Part shown: positions 50,212 through 58,962 of the stretch, piece after piece | Numbering within the stretch: the stretch's first letter is position 1 | How the letters are laid out: each line of letters begins with the position of its first letter | Assembly: GCA_040219555.1 (NCBI GenBank) | Contig: JAVJSF010000009.1 | Span: 124,001-188,000 of the forward strand | DNA from: JAVJSF01 sp040219555 | GTDB taxonomy: Bacteria > Actinomycetota > Thermoleophilia > Miltoncostaeales > Miltoncostaeaceae | DNA: 64,000 nt | Reading direction: 5' to 3' | Translations under genes and position numbers: made by a program | Notes under the pieces: model-generated | The model's input: only the letters and a program-made list of their open reading frames with translations | What the model was told of the DNA's origin: nothing | The model's database searches: none

Positions 50212-51648
50212 TCAGGCGGCGGGGGTCTGCTCGCCGGCGGCACCGGGCGCGAGCACGGTGGGCCCGTCGATGGACAGGTCCTCGTCCAGGGCCCCGGCCA
50301 GTTGCTCGGGGTCCAGGGCCAGGCGCGGGTCGATCTCCAGGTCCACGGGCTCGCCGTCGCCGTCGCGCAGCACCGCCACGCCGGCGCTCTCCAGCCACGC
50401 CGCGTTGCGCCGGTTCAGCGCCGCGCGCGCGGTATGGGGCGAGTCGCCCCCCGTGCCGTTCTTCACCGGGGCGAACTCCTCACCGCGCTCGGCCTCCATG
50501 GCCATGGTCCGCTCGGCGTAGGCCAGCGCGTCGAACAGGAAGGTCTCGAACTTGACGGCGTTGGGCCCCTCCGGGCTCACCGCCCGGTCGTCGTCGTCCA
50601 CGTGGGGCACCACCTTCAGCGCCCGGTGGAACGGAAGCCGCAGGTCGTCGCCGGTGAGGGCCTCGGCGAACGAACGGTCGATGCAGTGCACCGCAATCGA
50701 GCCCGCCCAGAAGACCAGCTCCCCCTCGGCGTCCCTCTGTTCGGCGAGGCGGTCGGGCAGGTCGCTGTACTCCACCACGCCGGGGCGCCCGTCGATGCGC
50801 GCGATCACGCCCATCCGCTCGCCGGGGCCCAGCTTCCGCACCACCACCGACGACATCTGCGAGCGGGTCAGTTCGTGGTGCCCCAGGAACTCGGGCCGGC
50901 AGGCGCGCACCAGGGGGTTGTCCACCTGGTAGGTGAACAGGGAGTCGATGCCCTGTGCGGCCATCTCGTCCAGGGCGCCGTGCCGGCGCAGCGCCATCAG
51001 CAGCCCGCCGTGACCATCCGGCGACAGCGCCAGGCGGTCGGGTTCCTCGCGCAGCAGCAGCCCGGTGCGCGCGTCGACGGCCGGCATCGTGCCCTGCACC
51101 ACGAAGTGGACCGTCGACGGGTCGAGGCCGTAGTGGTCGTTGGCCGCGAACTCCCGGCGCGTCTGGTCGTCGTTGGTCGGCGAGGTGAGGATGTACACCG
51201 GCAGCGGCGCGCCGTAGCGCTCGCGCACCGCGCCGACCGTGCTCATGTGGTGCCAGAAGAGGGTGCGCCCCGTGACGGGCGCGAACGGGAATGCGCCCTT
51301 GGGACCGTCGAAGCCCAGGCGGCTGCCCTGCCCGCCGGCCAGCAGCACCGCGGCCACCCGCCCGTCGCGCAGCATCTGCTCGCCCACCGCACGGGCCTCG
51401 CGGTCGCGCTCGATGTCGGCCTCGCCGTCCGGGAGGCGGATGAAGTCGGCCGGGTCGGCGGCCGACACTTCACCGCCCAGCTCGGGCTCGTCCACCAGCA
51501 CCAGATCCCGCACCAGCTCGGCGATCTGGTCGAGGTCCACGGCCTCCAGCTGGGCGGTCAGGCGGCGCGCCGCGTCGGCGGGCAGGCGTTCGAGGGCCGC
51601 CCGCAGGTGCCCCTGGCCGGTGCGCTCCAGTTCCTCCAGCAAGCTCAT
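50212..51648 (-). CDS. UDPGP-family nucleotide-sugar pyrophosphorylase (UAP1-like)
   Basis: 478 residues. LLAGGQGSRLGFDGPKG (about 102-118) is the UTP-binding loop, and GPNAVKFETFLFDAL near residue 360 is characteristic of the eukaryotic-type UDP-N-acetylhexosamine or UDP-sugar pyrophosphorylases, not of bacterial GalU or GlmU. It should make a UDP-sugar from UTP and a sugar 1-phosphate. Its ATG overlaps the dehydrogenase stop as ATGA, so it is translated with it. Confidence 0.9.
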   Translation of the reverse strand: MSLLEELERTGQGHLRAALERLPADAARRLTAQLEAVDLDQIAELVRDLVLVDEPELGGEVSAADPADFIRLPDGEADIERDREARAVGEQMLRDGRVAAVLLAGGQGSRLGFDGPKGAFPFAPVTGRTLFWHHMSTVGAVRERYGAPLPVYILTSPTNDDQTRREFAANDHYGLDPSTVHFVVQGTMPAVDARTGLLLREEPDRLALSPDGHGGLLMALRRHGALDEMAAQGIDSLFTYQVDNPLVRACRPEFLGHHELTRSQMSSVVVRKLGPGERMGVIARIDGRPGVVEYSDLPDRLAEQRDAEGELVFWAGSIAVHCIDRSFAEALTGDDLRLPFHRALKVVPHVDDDDRAVSPEGPNAVKFETFLFDALAYAERTMAMEAERGEEFAPVKNGTGGDSPHTARAALNRRNAAWLESAGVAVLRDGDGEPVDLEIDPRLALDPEQLAGALDEDLSIDGPTVLAPGAAGEQTPAA

Positions 51649-52736
51649 CCGTTCGGTCGGAGCGCCACCTTGGTCACGCCCTCGGTTCGTTCGGCCATCA
51701 TCCGGTAGCCCTCCGGCGCCTCCTCGAGACCGATCTCGTGGGAGATCATCGGCGACGGGTCGATGACCCCGGCCGCTGCCAGGTCCAGCAGCTCGGCGAA
51801 GTAGTGGCGTCCCGGCACCAGGCCACCGGTCACCGAGATGTTGCGCAGGAACTGGTCGCGCCAGTTGAACTCGGGCATCTTGCCCGTGAAGTGGTCCATG
51901 CCCAGGCAGGCGATCACGCCGCCGGGCCGGACGCAGGCGTGCGCGGCCTCCATCGAGGAGGTGCCCGAGATGGTGTCCACCACCGTGTGCGCACCGTCGC
52001 CGCCGGTGGCCTCGTTCACCAGGGTGGTGATCTCCTCGGTGTCGCGCGAGTCGATCACGGCGGTGGCGCCCAGCGCGGTGGCGGTGGCCAGCCGGTCGGG
52101 GTGGTGACCCAGGCAGACCACGTTGGACGCGCCCTTGGCCATGGCGCCATGCACGGCGGCGAGGCCCACGGCGCCGTCGCCGATCACCACCACGTTCTGC
52201 CCCTCGCGCACGCCGGCGCGCACCAGACCGTGCCACCCGGTGGACATGACGTCCACGATCGGCAGCAGGGTGGTGCCGCGCGCGGGGTCCTCGAGCGCCT
52301 CGGGCACCTTGCACAGCGTGGTGTCGGCCAGCGGCACGCGCACGAACTGTGACTGCCCGCCCTCGGGGGCGCCCCCGTGCTGCCACGTGCGGGGCGCCCA
52401 GCCGAACAGCGACCAGCGGACACACGACGAGAGGATCCCCTCGCGGCACGGCGTGCACTCGCCGCATGCCACCGACGCCGAGGACAGGACGCGATCGCCC
52501 GGCGAGAAGCCCGTCACCGACGCGCCCACCTCCTCGACCACCCCGATGTACTCGTGCCCCAGGCGCGAGCCGGGGTTGAAACCGAACGCCTCACCCAGGT
52601 GGTAGATGTGCAGGTCCGACCCGCAGATGGCGGCAAGCTCCACGCGCACCACCGCGTCGGTGGGCTCCTGTACGGCGGAATCGGGTACCTCGTCGACCCG
52701 CACATCGCCGGCGGCGTGGAACGTCAGACCTCGCAT
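51645..52736 (-). CDS. Zinc-dependent alcohol dehydrogenase family protein
   Basis: A 363-residue medium-chain dehydrogenase. AAICGSDLHIYH and GHEYIGVVEEVG hold the catalytic zinc ligands; CGECTPCREGILSSC holds four cysteines for structural zinc. VVIGDGAVGLAAVHGA is the NAD(P)-binding loop. AAGGGAG sits 5 nt before ATG 52736, and TACCCT at 52770-52775 (minus) is a likely -10. Substrate unknown; the coupling to a nucleotide-sugar enzyme suggests a sugar or polyol. Confidence 0.9.
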   Translation of the reverse strand: MRGLTFHAAGDVRVDEVPDSAVQEPTDAVVRVELAAICGSDLHIYHLGEAFGFNPGSRLGHEYIGVVEEVGASVTGFSPGDRVLSSASVACGECTPCREGILSSCVRWSLFGWAPRTWQHGGAPEGGQSQFVRVPLADTTLCKVPEALEDPARGTTLLPIVDVMSTGWHGLVRAGVREGQNVVVIGDGAVGLAAVHGAMAKGASNVVCLGHHPDRLATATALGATAVIDSRDTEEITTLVNEATGGDGAHTVVDTISGTSSMEAAHACVRPGGVIACLGMDHFTGKMPEFNWRDQFLRNISVTGGLVPGRHYFAELLDLAAAGVIDPSPMISHEIGLEEAPEGYRMMAERTEGVTKVALRPNG

Positions 52737-52809
52737 CAGCACTCCCTTGTGATCCCCGGGGACGGCACAAGGGTAGACGCTCGAACGACCCGAAGGGCTC
52801 CGACCCGGG

Positions 52810-53568
52810 TCAGATGGCCGCGGCCAGCTCCAGGCCGGCCCGCTTCAGAGCGGCGGGCGGATCCATCAGCAGGCCCACCCAGAACGGCCCGAACTCACCG
52901 AACCTCGCGGTCACCTCGTCGAAGCGCATCTCGTAGACGATCTCCTTGACCGCCACGGGGTCGTCCGCCAGCAGCGTGACGCCCCATTCCCAGTCGTCCA
53001 GGCCGGTGGACCCCGTGATGAGCTGGAGGATGCGCCCGGCGTAGCGGCGCCCCACGGTGGCGTGCCCGGCCATCATCCGCCGGCGTTCGGCGAAGGGCAG
53101 CGAGTACCAGTTGTCGTCGCCCTGGCGGCGCTTGGACATGGGGTAGAAGGCGATCACGCGGCGCGGGGGCAGGCGTGGGTGCAACCGCGAATCGAGGTAC
53201 TGCTCCATGCGCGTGCGCCACGTGGCCAGGTCGCCCTCGATGTCCGCGCTGCCGGCGGCGACCAGGCGGGCCCGCTCATCCTCCTCGGTGGAGGTGTACT
53301 CGCTGCCCTCGGTGAGCGACACGAACGAGTGCGCCACCTCCACCGGCCCGCGGGTGATCGCCTTGGTCAGCAGGTCCAGCCGGTCGAGGTCCGGCGAGAG
53401 CGCCATCACGCCGAGGTCCGCACCGCCCCCGAGAACGGAGAAGGCGAGCACCTGATTGGGCTCGTCGGCGGTGAACTCCCGGATGGCGGCCAGGATCCCG
53501 TCGCCGTCGGCCCCCGGGCGGGTGTGCAGCAGCAGGTGCACCACGCCCCACCCCACGGACGGGACCAC
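52810..53568 (-). CDS. chdC: Coproheme decarboxylase HemQ (ChdC)
   Basis: 252 residues of the chlorite-dismutase fold. Y142 in FYPMSKRR is the catalytic tyrosine of actinobacterial-type coproheme decarboxylases, and His169 (AGHATVGRRYAG) the heme ligand. GLDDWEWGVTLLADDP is also typical. It makes heme b by oxidative decarboxylation of coproheme. The start is a GTG. No other heme gene is nearby. Confidence 0.94.
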   Translation of the reverse strand: MVPSVGWGVVHLLLHTRPGADGDGILAAIREFTADEPNQVLAFSVLGGGADLGVMALSPDLDRLDLLTKAITRGPVEVAHSFVSLTEGSEYTSTEEDERARLVAAGSADIEGDLATWRTRMEQYLDSRLHPRLPPRRVIAFYPMSKRRQGDDNWYSLPFAERRRMMAGHATVGRRYAGRILQLITGSTGLDDWEWGVTLLADDPVAVKEIVYEMRFDEVTARFGEFGPFWVGLLMDPPAALKRAGLELAAAI

Positions 53569-53594
53569 CGGGTCGCCGGGTGTCGGTGGGGCGC

Positions 53595-54824
53595 TCAGCG
53601 GCCCACGAAGCGGTAGAGCGCCCCGTCGGCGACCAGGTACAGGTTCCCCGAGCGATCCTCGCCGAACGACGTCACCCGCGACACGCTCCGGCCCAGCAGG
53701 GCGGTGATCTCACGCACGTCGCCCGGCCGCGGGCCGGCACGCATCGCCCAGACCTTGCCGGTGCAGAAGTCCGCGTAGACGTACCGGCCCCGCAGCACGG
53801 GAACACCCCTGCCGCGGTAGACGTAGCCGCCCGTGATGGAGCATCCGTCGCCCGAGGAGTGGGTGTACTCCGAGACCGGGCGCACCGGCCTGCGGCCGCG
53901 CACGGGACCGCCCCCCTCGTAGCGGACGCTGCCCTCGAAGGCGTTCCAGCCGAAATTGGCGCCCCGGCCGGTGCCGCGAGGGCGGAAGTTCACCTCCTCG
54001 CGGTCGTTCTGGCCGACGTCGCCGATCCAGAGATCGCCGGTGCGGCGGTCGAACGAGAATCGCCAGGGGTTGCGCAGCCCGTAGGCGTAGATCTCGCGGC
54101 GCTGCCCGCGTCCGCGGAACGGGTTGCCCGGCGGGATGCCGTACGGCCGCCCGCCGGGACGCCGGTCCACGTCGATGCGCAGCAACTTGCCGAGGAGGGT
54201 GTCCACCCGCTGGCCGGCGCGCTGCGGGTCCCCTGCGCCCCCGCCGTCGCCGGTGGCGATGTAGAGCAAGCGGTCGGGACCGAACGCCAGGTGACCGCCG
54301 TTGTGGTTCGCCTGCGGCTGACGGATGGTCAGCAGCACGCGGCCGGTGGAGACGTTCGCGCGGTTGCGGTTGGCCCTGCGGAACTCGGCGACGCGCGTGT
54401 TGCCGCGGCGGTCGGTGTAGTTCACGAAGAACCGGCCGTTGGCGGCGTAGCGCGGGTGGAAGGCCAGCCCCAGCAGGCCGCGCTCCCCGCCCGAGCTGAC
54501 GAGCCGTCCGATGTCGAGGAACGGCCGCGGCAGGGTCCGGCCGCGATCGAGGATCAGCACCCGGCCGCTCTGCTGGACCACGAACAGCCGCCGGTCGCCG
54601 GGCGGCTGGGTGACATACAGCGCGTCCCCCAGGTCCCCACGCACCCGGCCGAGGCGCACCCGCCGCAGCTGGTCGGCGCTCTGGCCGCGGGTCTGGGTGG
54701 CCGCGGGCTCGTCTGCCACCGCCGCGCTGGTGGCGGTCTCCTCCGCTCCACCGCAACCCGCCACGAGGGCGCAGACCAGCGCCGCCGACGCCACGGACCC
54801 GAGGCGCCGGTTCCAGATCGCCAC
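53595..54824 (-). CDS. PQQ-type sugar dehydrogenase lipoprotein (GSDH family)
   Basis: 409 residues. A lipobox LVAGCGG (Cys about 24) precedes a six-bladed beta-propeller: ERGLLGLAFHP, NHNGGHLAFGPDRLLYIATG, DGGGAGDPQ, YAYGLRNPWRFSFDR and LWIGDVGQ are signatures of soluble glucose/aldose dehydrogenases that use PQQ. Substrate and acceptor unknown. It begins 4 nt after the small gene upstream. Confidence 0.92.
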   Translation of the reverse strand: MAIWNRRLGSVASAALVCALVAGCGGAEETATSAAVADEPAATQTRGQSADQLRRVRLGRVRGDLGDALYVTQPPGDRRLFVVQQSGRVLILDRGRTLPRPFLDIGRLVSSGGERGLLGLAFHPRYAANGRFFVNYTDRRGNTRVAEFRRANRNRANVSTGRVLLTIRQPQANHNGGHLAFGPDRLLYIATGDGGGAGDPQRAGQRVDTLLGKLLRIDVDRRPGGRPYGIPPGNPFRGRGQRREIYAYGLRNPWRFSFDRRTGDLWIGDVGQNDREEVNFRPRGTGRGANFGWNAFEGSVRYEGGGPVRGRRPVRPVSEYTHSSGDGCSITGGYVYRGRGVPVLRGRYVYADFCTGKVWAMRAGPRPGDVREITALLGRSVSRVTSFGEDRSGNLYLVADGALYRFVGR

Positions 54825-54828
54825 TGCT

Positions 54829-55083
54829 CTAGCCGGCGGCCGTGACCGGCTCGATGACCGGTTGCACCGCCCGGCTGACGGTGACCGGCAGGAGACGGAC
54901 GAAGGCGTTGAGCTCGGCCGGCTTGGCGCCGCCGACGATGCCCTTCGCCAGACGATCGAGCACGGCCAGCTCGCGGGGACCGAGCTCGCCGGCGACAGGG
55001 GTGAGGGCCTCGATGAGGTTCTTCCTCAGGTCCTCATCCAGGATGCCGAACGTCTCGAGGAGCTCTGCGGGGATCTCAGACAT
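54829..55083 (-). CDS. Small acidic protein of unknown function
   Basis: 84 residues starting MSEIPAELLETFGILDEDLR, mostly helical, with no membrane segment. The start is ATG 55083, because GATAAT ends 7 nt before it; an ATG at 55092 overlaps that promoter. It is transcribed with the PQQ-type dehydrogenase. Confidence 0.6.
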   Translation of the reverse strand: MSEIPAELLETFGILDEDLRKNLIEALTPVAGELGPRELAVLDRLAKGIVGGAKPAELNAFVRLLPVTVSRAVQPVIEPVTAAG

Positions 55084-55090
55084 GATCGGC

Positions 55091-55096
55091 ATTATC
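55091..55096 (-). promoter_or_regulatory. -10 box GATAAT, leaderless promoter
   Basis: On the minus strand GATAAT is followed by 7 nt and ATG 55083. Confidence 0.55.
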
Positions 55097-55181
55097 GCAC
55101 AGCCGGGGGATTCACCAGTCCGGGAGGGATGACCGGTGCGCCGCCGAACCGATCCACACGAGGATCGGCGAGGAGGCTGGT

Positions 55182-55541
55182 GTGGTGTGGTCGACGGTGG
55201 GGGCGCTGGTTGTCGCCGCCCTGGTGTGGTCGGCGTGGGACGCCGGCCGGCCCGGGAACGCGACGGGCGCTGCCCTGCTGGTGATGCGCACCGTCGGCGG
55301 GCTGGGGCTGCTGGTGATGGCCGCCCACGCGATCGATGCGGGGGCCCGGGGCGCCGCCGCGCTGGCCGGCGCCGCCGCGCTGCCCCTGATCCTGGGCCTG
55401 ATCAGGCTGCGCAGCACCGCCGGCGAGCGGCGGCTCGAGGCGATCCGCGCCGCGCGGGCCGCACGCGCGGCGCGGGCGGGGCACACCGCCCAGGAGGCCG
55501 CCCCGGAGCGGCTCCCGCCCGCCGAGAGGGAGGCCGCATAG
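55182..55541 (+). CDS. Small membrane protein
   Basis: 119 residues with three hydrophobic segments (about 5-22, 30-50 and 55-75) and a basic Ala/Arg-rich tail (EAIRAARAARAARAG). The GTG start has AGGAGG upstream. No family is recognised. Divergent from the small acidic protein gene. Confidence 0.6.
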   Translation: MVWSTVGALVVAALVWSAWDAGRPGNATGAALLVMRTVGGLGLLVMAAHAIDAGARGAAALAGAAALPLILGLIRLRSTAGERRLEAIRAARAARAARAGHTAQEAAPERLPPAEREAA

Positions 55542-55570
55542 GCCACCCCGCGGGGCGCCTGGACGGGTGG

Positions 55571-57307
55571 TCAGCCCGCGATGCCGCGGGGCAGCAGGAT
55601 CTGGCGACGGATCCGCGCGAGCACGGGCTGGTGGCGCTCGGAGGGCAGCTCCCAGCCCAGCGCGGCGGTCCGGCGCAGGCCCCCGTCGATCTGCCCCACC
55701 GCGACGCCGACGGGGATCGCCGGGCACCGCAGGCCCATCTCCTCCATGGGGCGCAGTAGCTCGCGATGGATGCGCTCCTCCACCATGTCCGGGAGGAAGA
55801 AGGCGTCCTTGACCGCGCCGTCCATGTCGTCGAGATCGATCAGCACCACGAGCGGCGCCAGCCGGCCAGACTCCTTGCCCACGCCGACGATGAGCTGCCG
55901 CTGGTCCGCGGCGTCCTCCCAGAGGGTCGACCAGGCCATCGCGGGGTGCGCGTCGAGCAGCGCCGACAGCACCGGAGGCGCCGGGCGACGGTCGGGGCCC
56001 GCGGCCGCGCGTGCACGGCGGCCGGAGGCGCCGGCGAGCACGCGGCCGAGAGCAGCGCACAGATCGCGGCCGGCATCGCCGAGGTCCGCCGCCGCATCGA
56101 TCAGGGCGCGCAACTCGTCGGGTCCCAGGAGCCGTCCGACCTCCTCGAGGAGCACCTCCACCAGATACGACCGCGGGATGCGGGCCACGGCGGCCGCCAG
56201 CCACCCGGCGCCGTCAGCATCGGCCTCGATGCCCTCGAGCGGCACCCGGGCCCTCAGGAAGGCCGCCTGGGCGTCGAGGTCGCCGGCCAGGTCATCCAGG
56301 CAGCGGGCGACGGCCGCGTGCTCGTCGTCCCCGGGCCGCAGCCGGGCCAGGCCCGACTCCGCCCACCGGCGCGCCCGGATCTCGTCGCCCCGGCGAGACG
56401 CGATCACCGTGGCCTCGTACCAGTCCTCGGGATCGTCGGTCTCGTTGCCCACCAGCGCGGCGAGGGCGTCCTCCGGGCGCCCCGCGCGGGCCAGCGCGCG
56501 GGCGAGGCGCCGGCGCGCCACCGGGACGCGCCCGGGGAGATGCCGTCGCAACACGTCCAGCAGGCGCTCCTGCAGGGCGGCCGCCTCGGCGGGCCGCTCC
56601 GCCACCAGCAGGCGACCCACCTCGTCCTCGAGGGCCTCCACCTCGTCGGAGGTCATGTCCATCCAGTCGGTGCCCGGCTCCCCCACCCACGCCAGGTGTG
56701 CCTCGAAACCACCGTCCGACAAGACCTCGCGCAACGGGCGGCCGGGGTGGCGCAGCAGGTCCGAGCGGTCCGCCGCGAGCGTGGCCACGACCGCGCCGAG
56801 GTGGGCGACCACGGGCACCGCCCATCCGTCGTCCCCGGGCAATGCCACGAGGGCGGCGCCGACGGCATCGAGCAGCGCGGCCTCGTCATGCGGACGAGCC
56901 TCGACGGGGGTGACGGCCCGCACCGTCAGCGCCCCCTCTGCGGGCACGTCGATGCGCACGGCGACGGTCTCGCCGGCGCGGACCCCCGCGGGCAGGTCGA
57001 GTGCGGGGCCCAGCCCCAGCAGCGCCAGAGGGGCCAGATCCGGCTCGATGTCGACCCGCCGCTCGACGGCCGCGCGCCCGTCGACGACCACCGTCAGCTC
57101 CAGACCGGCCAGCGCCTGGTCGAGGCTGGCCAGGCGGCCGTCCGGCAGGTCGAGCACGCGCGGATCGTCGCGCAGCGCCCGCCGGAGGGCCGCGATCGGG
57201 TCTCGCGCCCGGGTGGTGCCCTCGTCCTGGAGTTGCCGCGCGAGCATCTCCACCGGGGCCGGCCCGTCGGACAGGAGGCGGAGGGCGGCGTCGGCGATGC
57301 GACCCAT
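55571..57307 (-). CDS. Large protein with N-terminal HARE-HTH-like domain
   Basis: 578 residues. The first 60 (IADAALRLLSDGPAPVEMLA, LQDEG.., RRALRDDPRVLDLPDGR) follow the HARE-HTH/RNA polymerase delta-like winged-helix pattern. Residues about 220-340 look like TPR-type helices, and the C-terminal 100 contain PLVVLIDLDDMDGAVKDAFF, an alpha/beta segment. Function unknown; a DNA- or RNA-linked role is inferred from the N-terminus only. The start is supported by a leaderless promoter. Confidence 0.7.
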   Translation of the reverse strand: MGRIADAALRLLSDGPAPVEMLARQLQDEGTTRARDPIAALRRALRDDPRVLDLPDGRLASLDQALAGLELTVVVDGRAAVERRVDIEPDLAPLALLGLGPALDLPAGVRAGETVAVRIDVPAEGALTVRAVTPVEARPHDEAALLDAVGAALVALPGDDGWAVPVVAHLGAVVATLAADRSDLLRHPGRPLREVLSDGGFEAHLAWVGEPGTDWMDMTSDEVEALEDEVGRLLVAERPAEAAALQERLLDVLRRHLPGRVPVARRRLARALARAGRPEDALAALVGNETDDPEDWYEATVIASRRGDEIRARRWAESGLARLRPGDDEHAAVARCLDDLAGDLDAQAAFLRARVPLEGIEADADGAGWLAAAVARIPRSYLVEVLLEEVGRLLGPDELRALIDAAADLGDAGRDLCAALGRVLAGASGRRARAAAGPDRRPAPPVLSALLDAHPAMAWSTLWEDAADQRQLIVGVGKESGRLAPLVVLIDLDDMDGAVKDAFFLPDMVEERIHRELLRPMEEMGLRCPAIPVGVAVGQIDGGLRRTAALGWELPSERHQPVLARIRRQILLPRGIAG

Positions 57308-57313
57308 GGGCGC

Positions 57314-57319
57314 AGGATA
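57314..57319 (-). promoter_or_regulatory. -10 box TATCCT, leaderless promoter
   Basis: On the minus strand TATCCT is followed by 6 nt and ATG 57307. Confidence 0.55.
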
Positions 57320-57405
57320 GCGGCGCCCGGCGCCCGGGGATCGGGGCGCGGTCCTGTCATCATCCCCGGCGTGAACGCCCGACACCGCCTGCCGAGGGCA
57401 GTCCC

Positions 57406-58110
57406 CTGACCCACCTCTTCGCGCTGGCGGCCGCGGCGTCGCTGTTCGATGACTTCACCGGATGGGCACACGACGCCGCCACCTACGGCTACTGGGCCAT
57501 CGCGCTCATCGTCGCCGGGGACGGTGTCTTTCCCATCCTCCCCGGCGAGACCGTCATCGTCGGCGCCGCGGTGCTGGCGGCCGAGGGCGCCCTGTCTCTG
57601 CCGCTGGTGATCGTGGCGGGCGCGGCCGGGGCCGTGGTGGGCGATTCGGCCGCATTCTGGATCGGGCGCGCGGGATCGGGGCCGCTGAGACGGATGATCG
57701 GCCGCTTCGCGGGACCCGACCGCTTGATGGCGGCCGAGCGGATGGTGCAGCGCCAGGGGCCCGCGCTCGTGTTCACCGGCCGCTTCCTCCCCGGCATCCG
57801 CATCGCCATCAACCTCTCCTGCGGCGCGGGACAGATGTCGTACCCGCGCTTCCTCCTGTTCGACGTCCTGGGCGGGAGCGTCTGGGCCGCCCAGGCGGCC
57901 CTGCTGGGCTACTTCGCGGGGCGCGCGTTCGCCGATCAGACCTGGGTCGCGTTCCTGGTCGCGTTCTCGGTGACGGCCGCCGTCGCGACCGTGGTGGCGG
58001 TGCGCGAGCGGCGCCACGTGCGCCGCGAGAAGGCCGAGGCGGCGGCCGAGGCGCGCCGGAACCCGGTGCCGGCGCGCCTCGGCCGGGGCGGCGACGAGCC
58101 GGCCGGGTAG
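57406..58110 (+). CDS. DedA/VTT family membrane protein with apparent CTG start
   Basis: 234 residues with about five membrane helices. GDGVFPILPGETVIVGAAVL holds the conserved P..PGE motif and TGRFLPGIRIAINLSCGAG the R.LPG.R motif of DedA proteins, which act in lipid or undecaprenyl-phosphate flipping. No ATG, GTG or TTG lies in frame between the divergent gene and the first helix. CTG 57406 has GAGGG 7 nt upstream and gives LTHLFALAAAASLF as the N-terminus. Confidence 0.87.
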   Translation: MTHLFALAAAASLFDDFTGWAHDAATYGYWAIALIVAGDGVFPILPGETVIVGAAVLAAEGALSLPLVIVAGAAGAVVGDSAAFWIGRAGSGPLRRMIGRFAGPDRLMAAERMVQRQGPALVFTGRFLPGIRIAINLSCGAGQMSYPRFLLFDVLGGSVWAAQAALLGYFAGRAFADQTWVAFLVAFSVTAAVATVVAVRERRHVRREKAEAAAEARRNPVPARLGRGGDEPAG

Positions 58111-58177
58111 GGCCGGGCGGGGTCCTCTCGGCGGCCGGCGGAGGGTGCGACCCGGCCGAAATTGCGTAAATCTCCAA

Positions 58178-58191
58178 ACAAGTCGCTTTGT
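58178..58191. promoter_or_regulatory. Dyad ACAA-N2-CG-N2-TTGT, possible operator
   Basis: This symmetric site lies in a markedly AT-richer stretch (58160-58250) before the first MerR-like gene. MerR-type proteins bind such dyads in their own promoters, so autoregulation is possible. Confidence 0.35.
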
Positions 58192-58293
58192 CCATACTCC
58201 CCAACGGGTTGCATTCCACCGATCCCCTGCCGAATATCACCCTCATGATCCCCCCGACCGACCGCCGTCGCGGCCGCGCCCCGGAGAGCCCGC

Positions 58294-58962
58294 GTGAGTG
58301 AGGCCGTCGCCGAGACCGGGACGCCCCAGCTCCTGTCGGTGTCGGCCGCGTCGCGCATGCTGGGGGTGAGCCCGTCGTCCCTTCGCGCCTGGGCCGCCGC
58401 GGGCGAGGTCCCCCACGTGCGCACCCAGGGGGGCCACCGGCGCTTCGACATGGACGAGCTGGTCGAGTGGCTGGCCGAGCGCGGAGGCGCCCCGCCGGCG
58501 GCGGCGGCCCGCCCGCCGGAACTTGTGCCGACGCGCGTCGAGGCGTCCCTCGAACTGGCGGAGGTCCTGCGCGGCGCATCGGCCGCGGTGGCAGACGCGT
58601 TCGCGTCGGAGATCGTCCGGGGCAGGGCCGTGGCGGCGCGCTCGGTCGCCCTACGGACCGCCCGGGCACGGGCGGCGCTCGACTCGCTGGCAGAGGGCCT
58701 CGCCGTCGGGGACCTGGGCGAGTGCTACCGCGATGCCGAGTGGGAGGGCTTCCGCCAGGGCGCCGCGGGCATGCCCGGGGACGCGGTGATCACGGATGCG
58801 CTGGCCCTGAGACGCGCCGCCGACCGGGCTCTCGACGGCGTGCTGGGACAGCGGCCCGGCCTGCGCCGCTCCGTGGAGCGCACGCTCGATCGCATGACCG
58901 TGCGCGTGGCGGCGGGCTATGCCGACGGTGTGCGCTGCCGCCTGCGATCGGCCGCCGAATGA
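58294..58962 (+). CDS. MerR/excisionase-like regulator, first of a tandem pair
   Basis: 222 residues. LSVSAASRMLGVSPSSLRAW, then GEVPHVRTQGGHRRFDMDEL, is a MerR-type winged helix at about 13-62. The remaining 150 residues form an all-helical domain (LELAEVLRGASAAVADAFAS) with no recognised ligand site. It is paralogous to the next gene, which overlaps it as ATGA. The start is a GTG with a weak ribosome site. Confidence 0.85.
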   Translation: MSEAVAETGTPQLLSVSAASRMLGVSPSSLRAWAAAGEVPHVRTQGGHRRFDMDELVEWLAERGGAPPAAAARPPELVPTRVEASLELAEVLRGASAAVADAFASEIVRGRAVAARSVALRTARARAALDSLAEGLAVGDLGECYRDAEWEGFRQGAAGMPGDAVITDALALRRAADRALDGVLGQRPGLRRSVERTLDRMTVRVAAGYADGVRCRLRSAAE

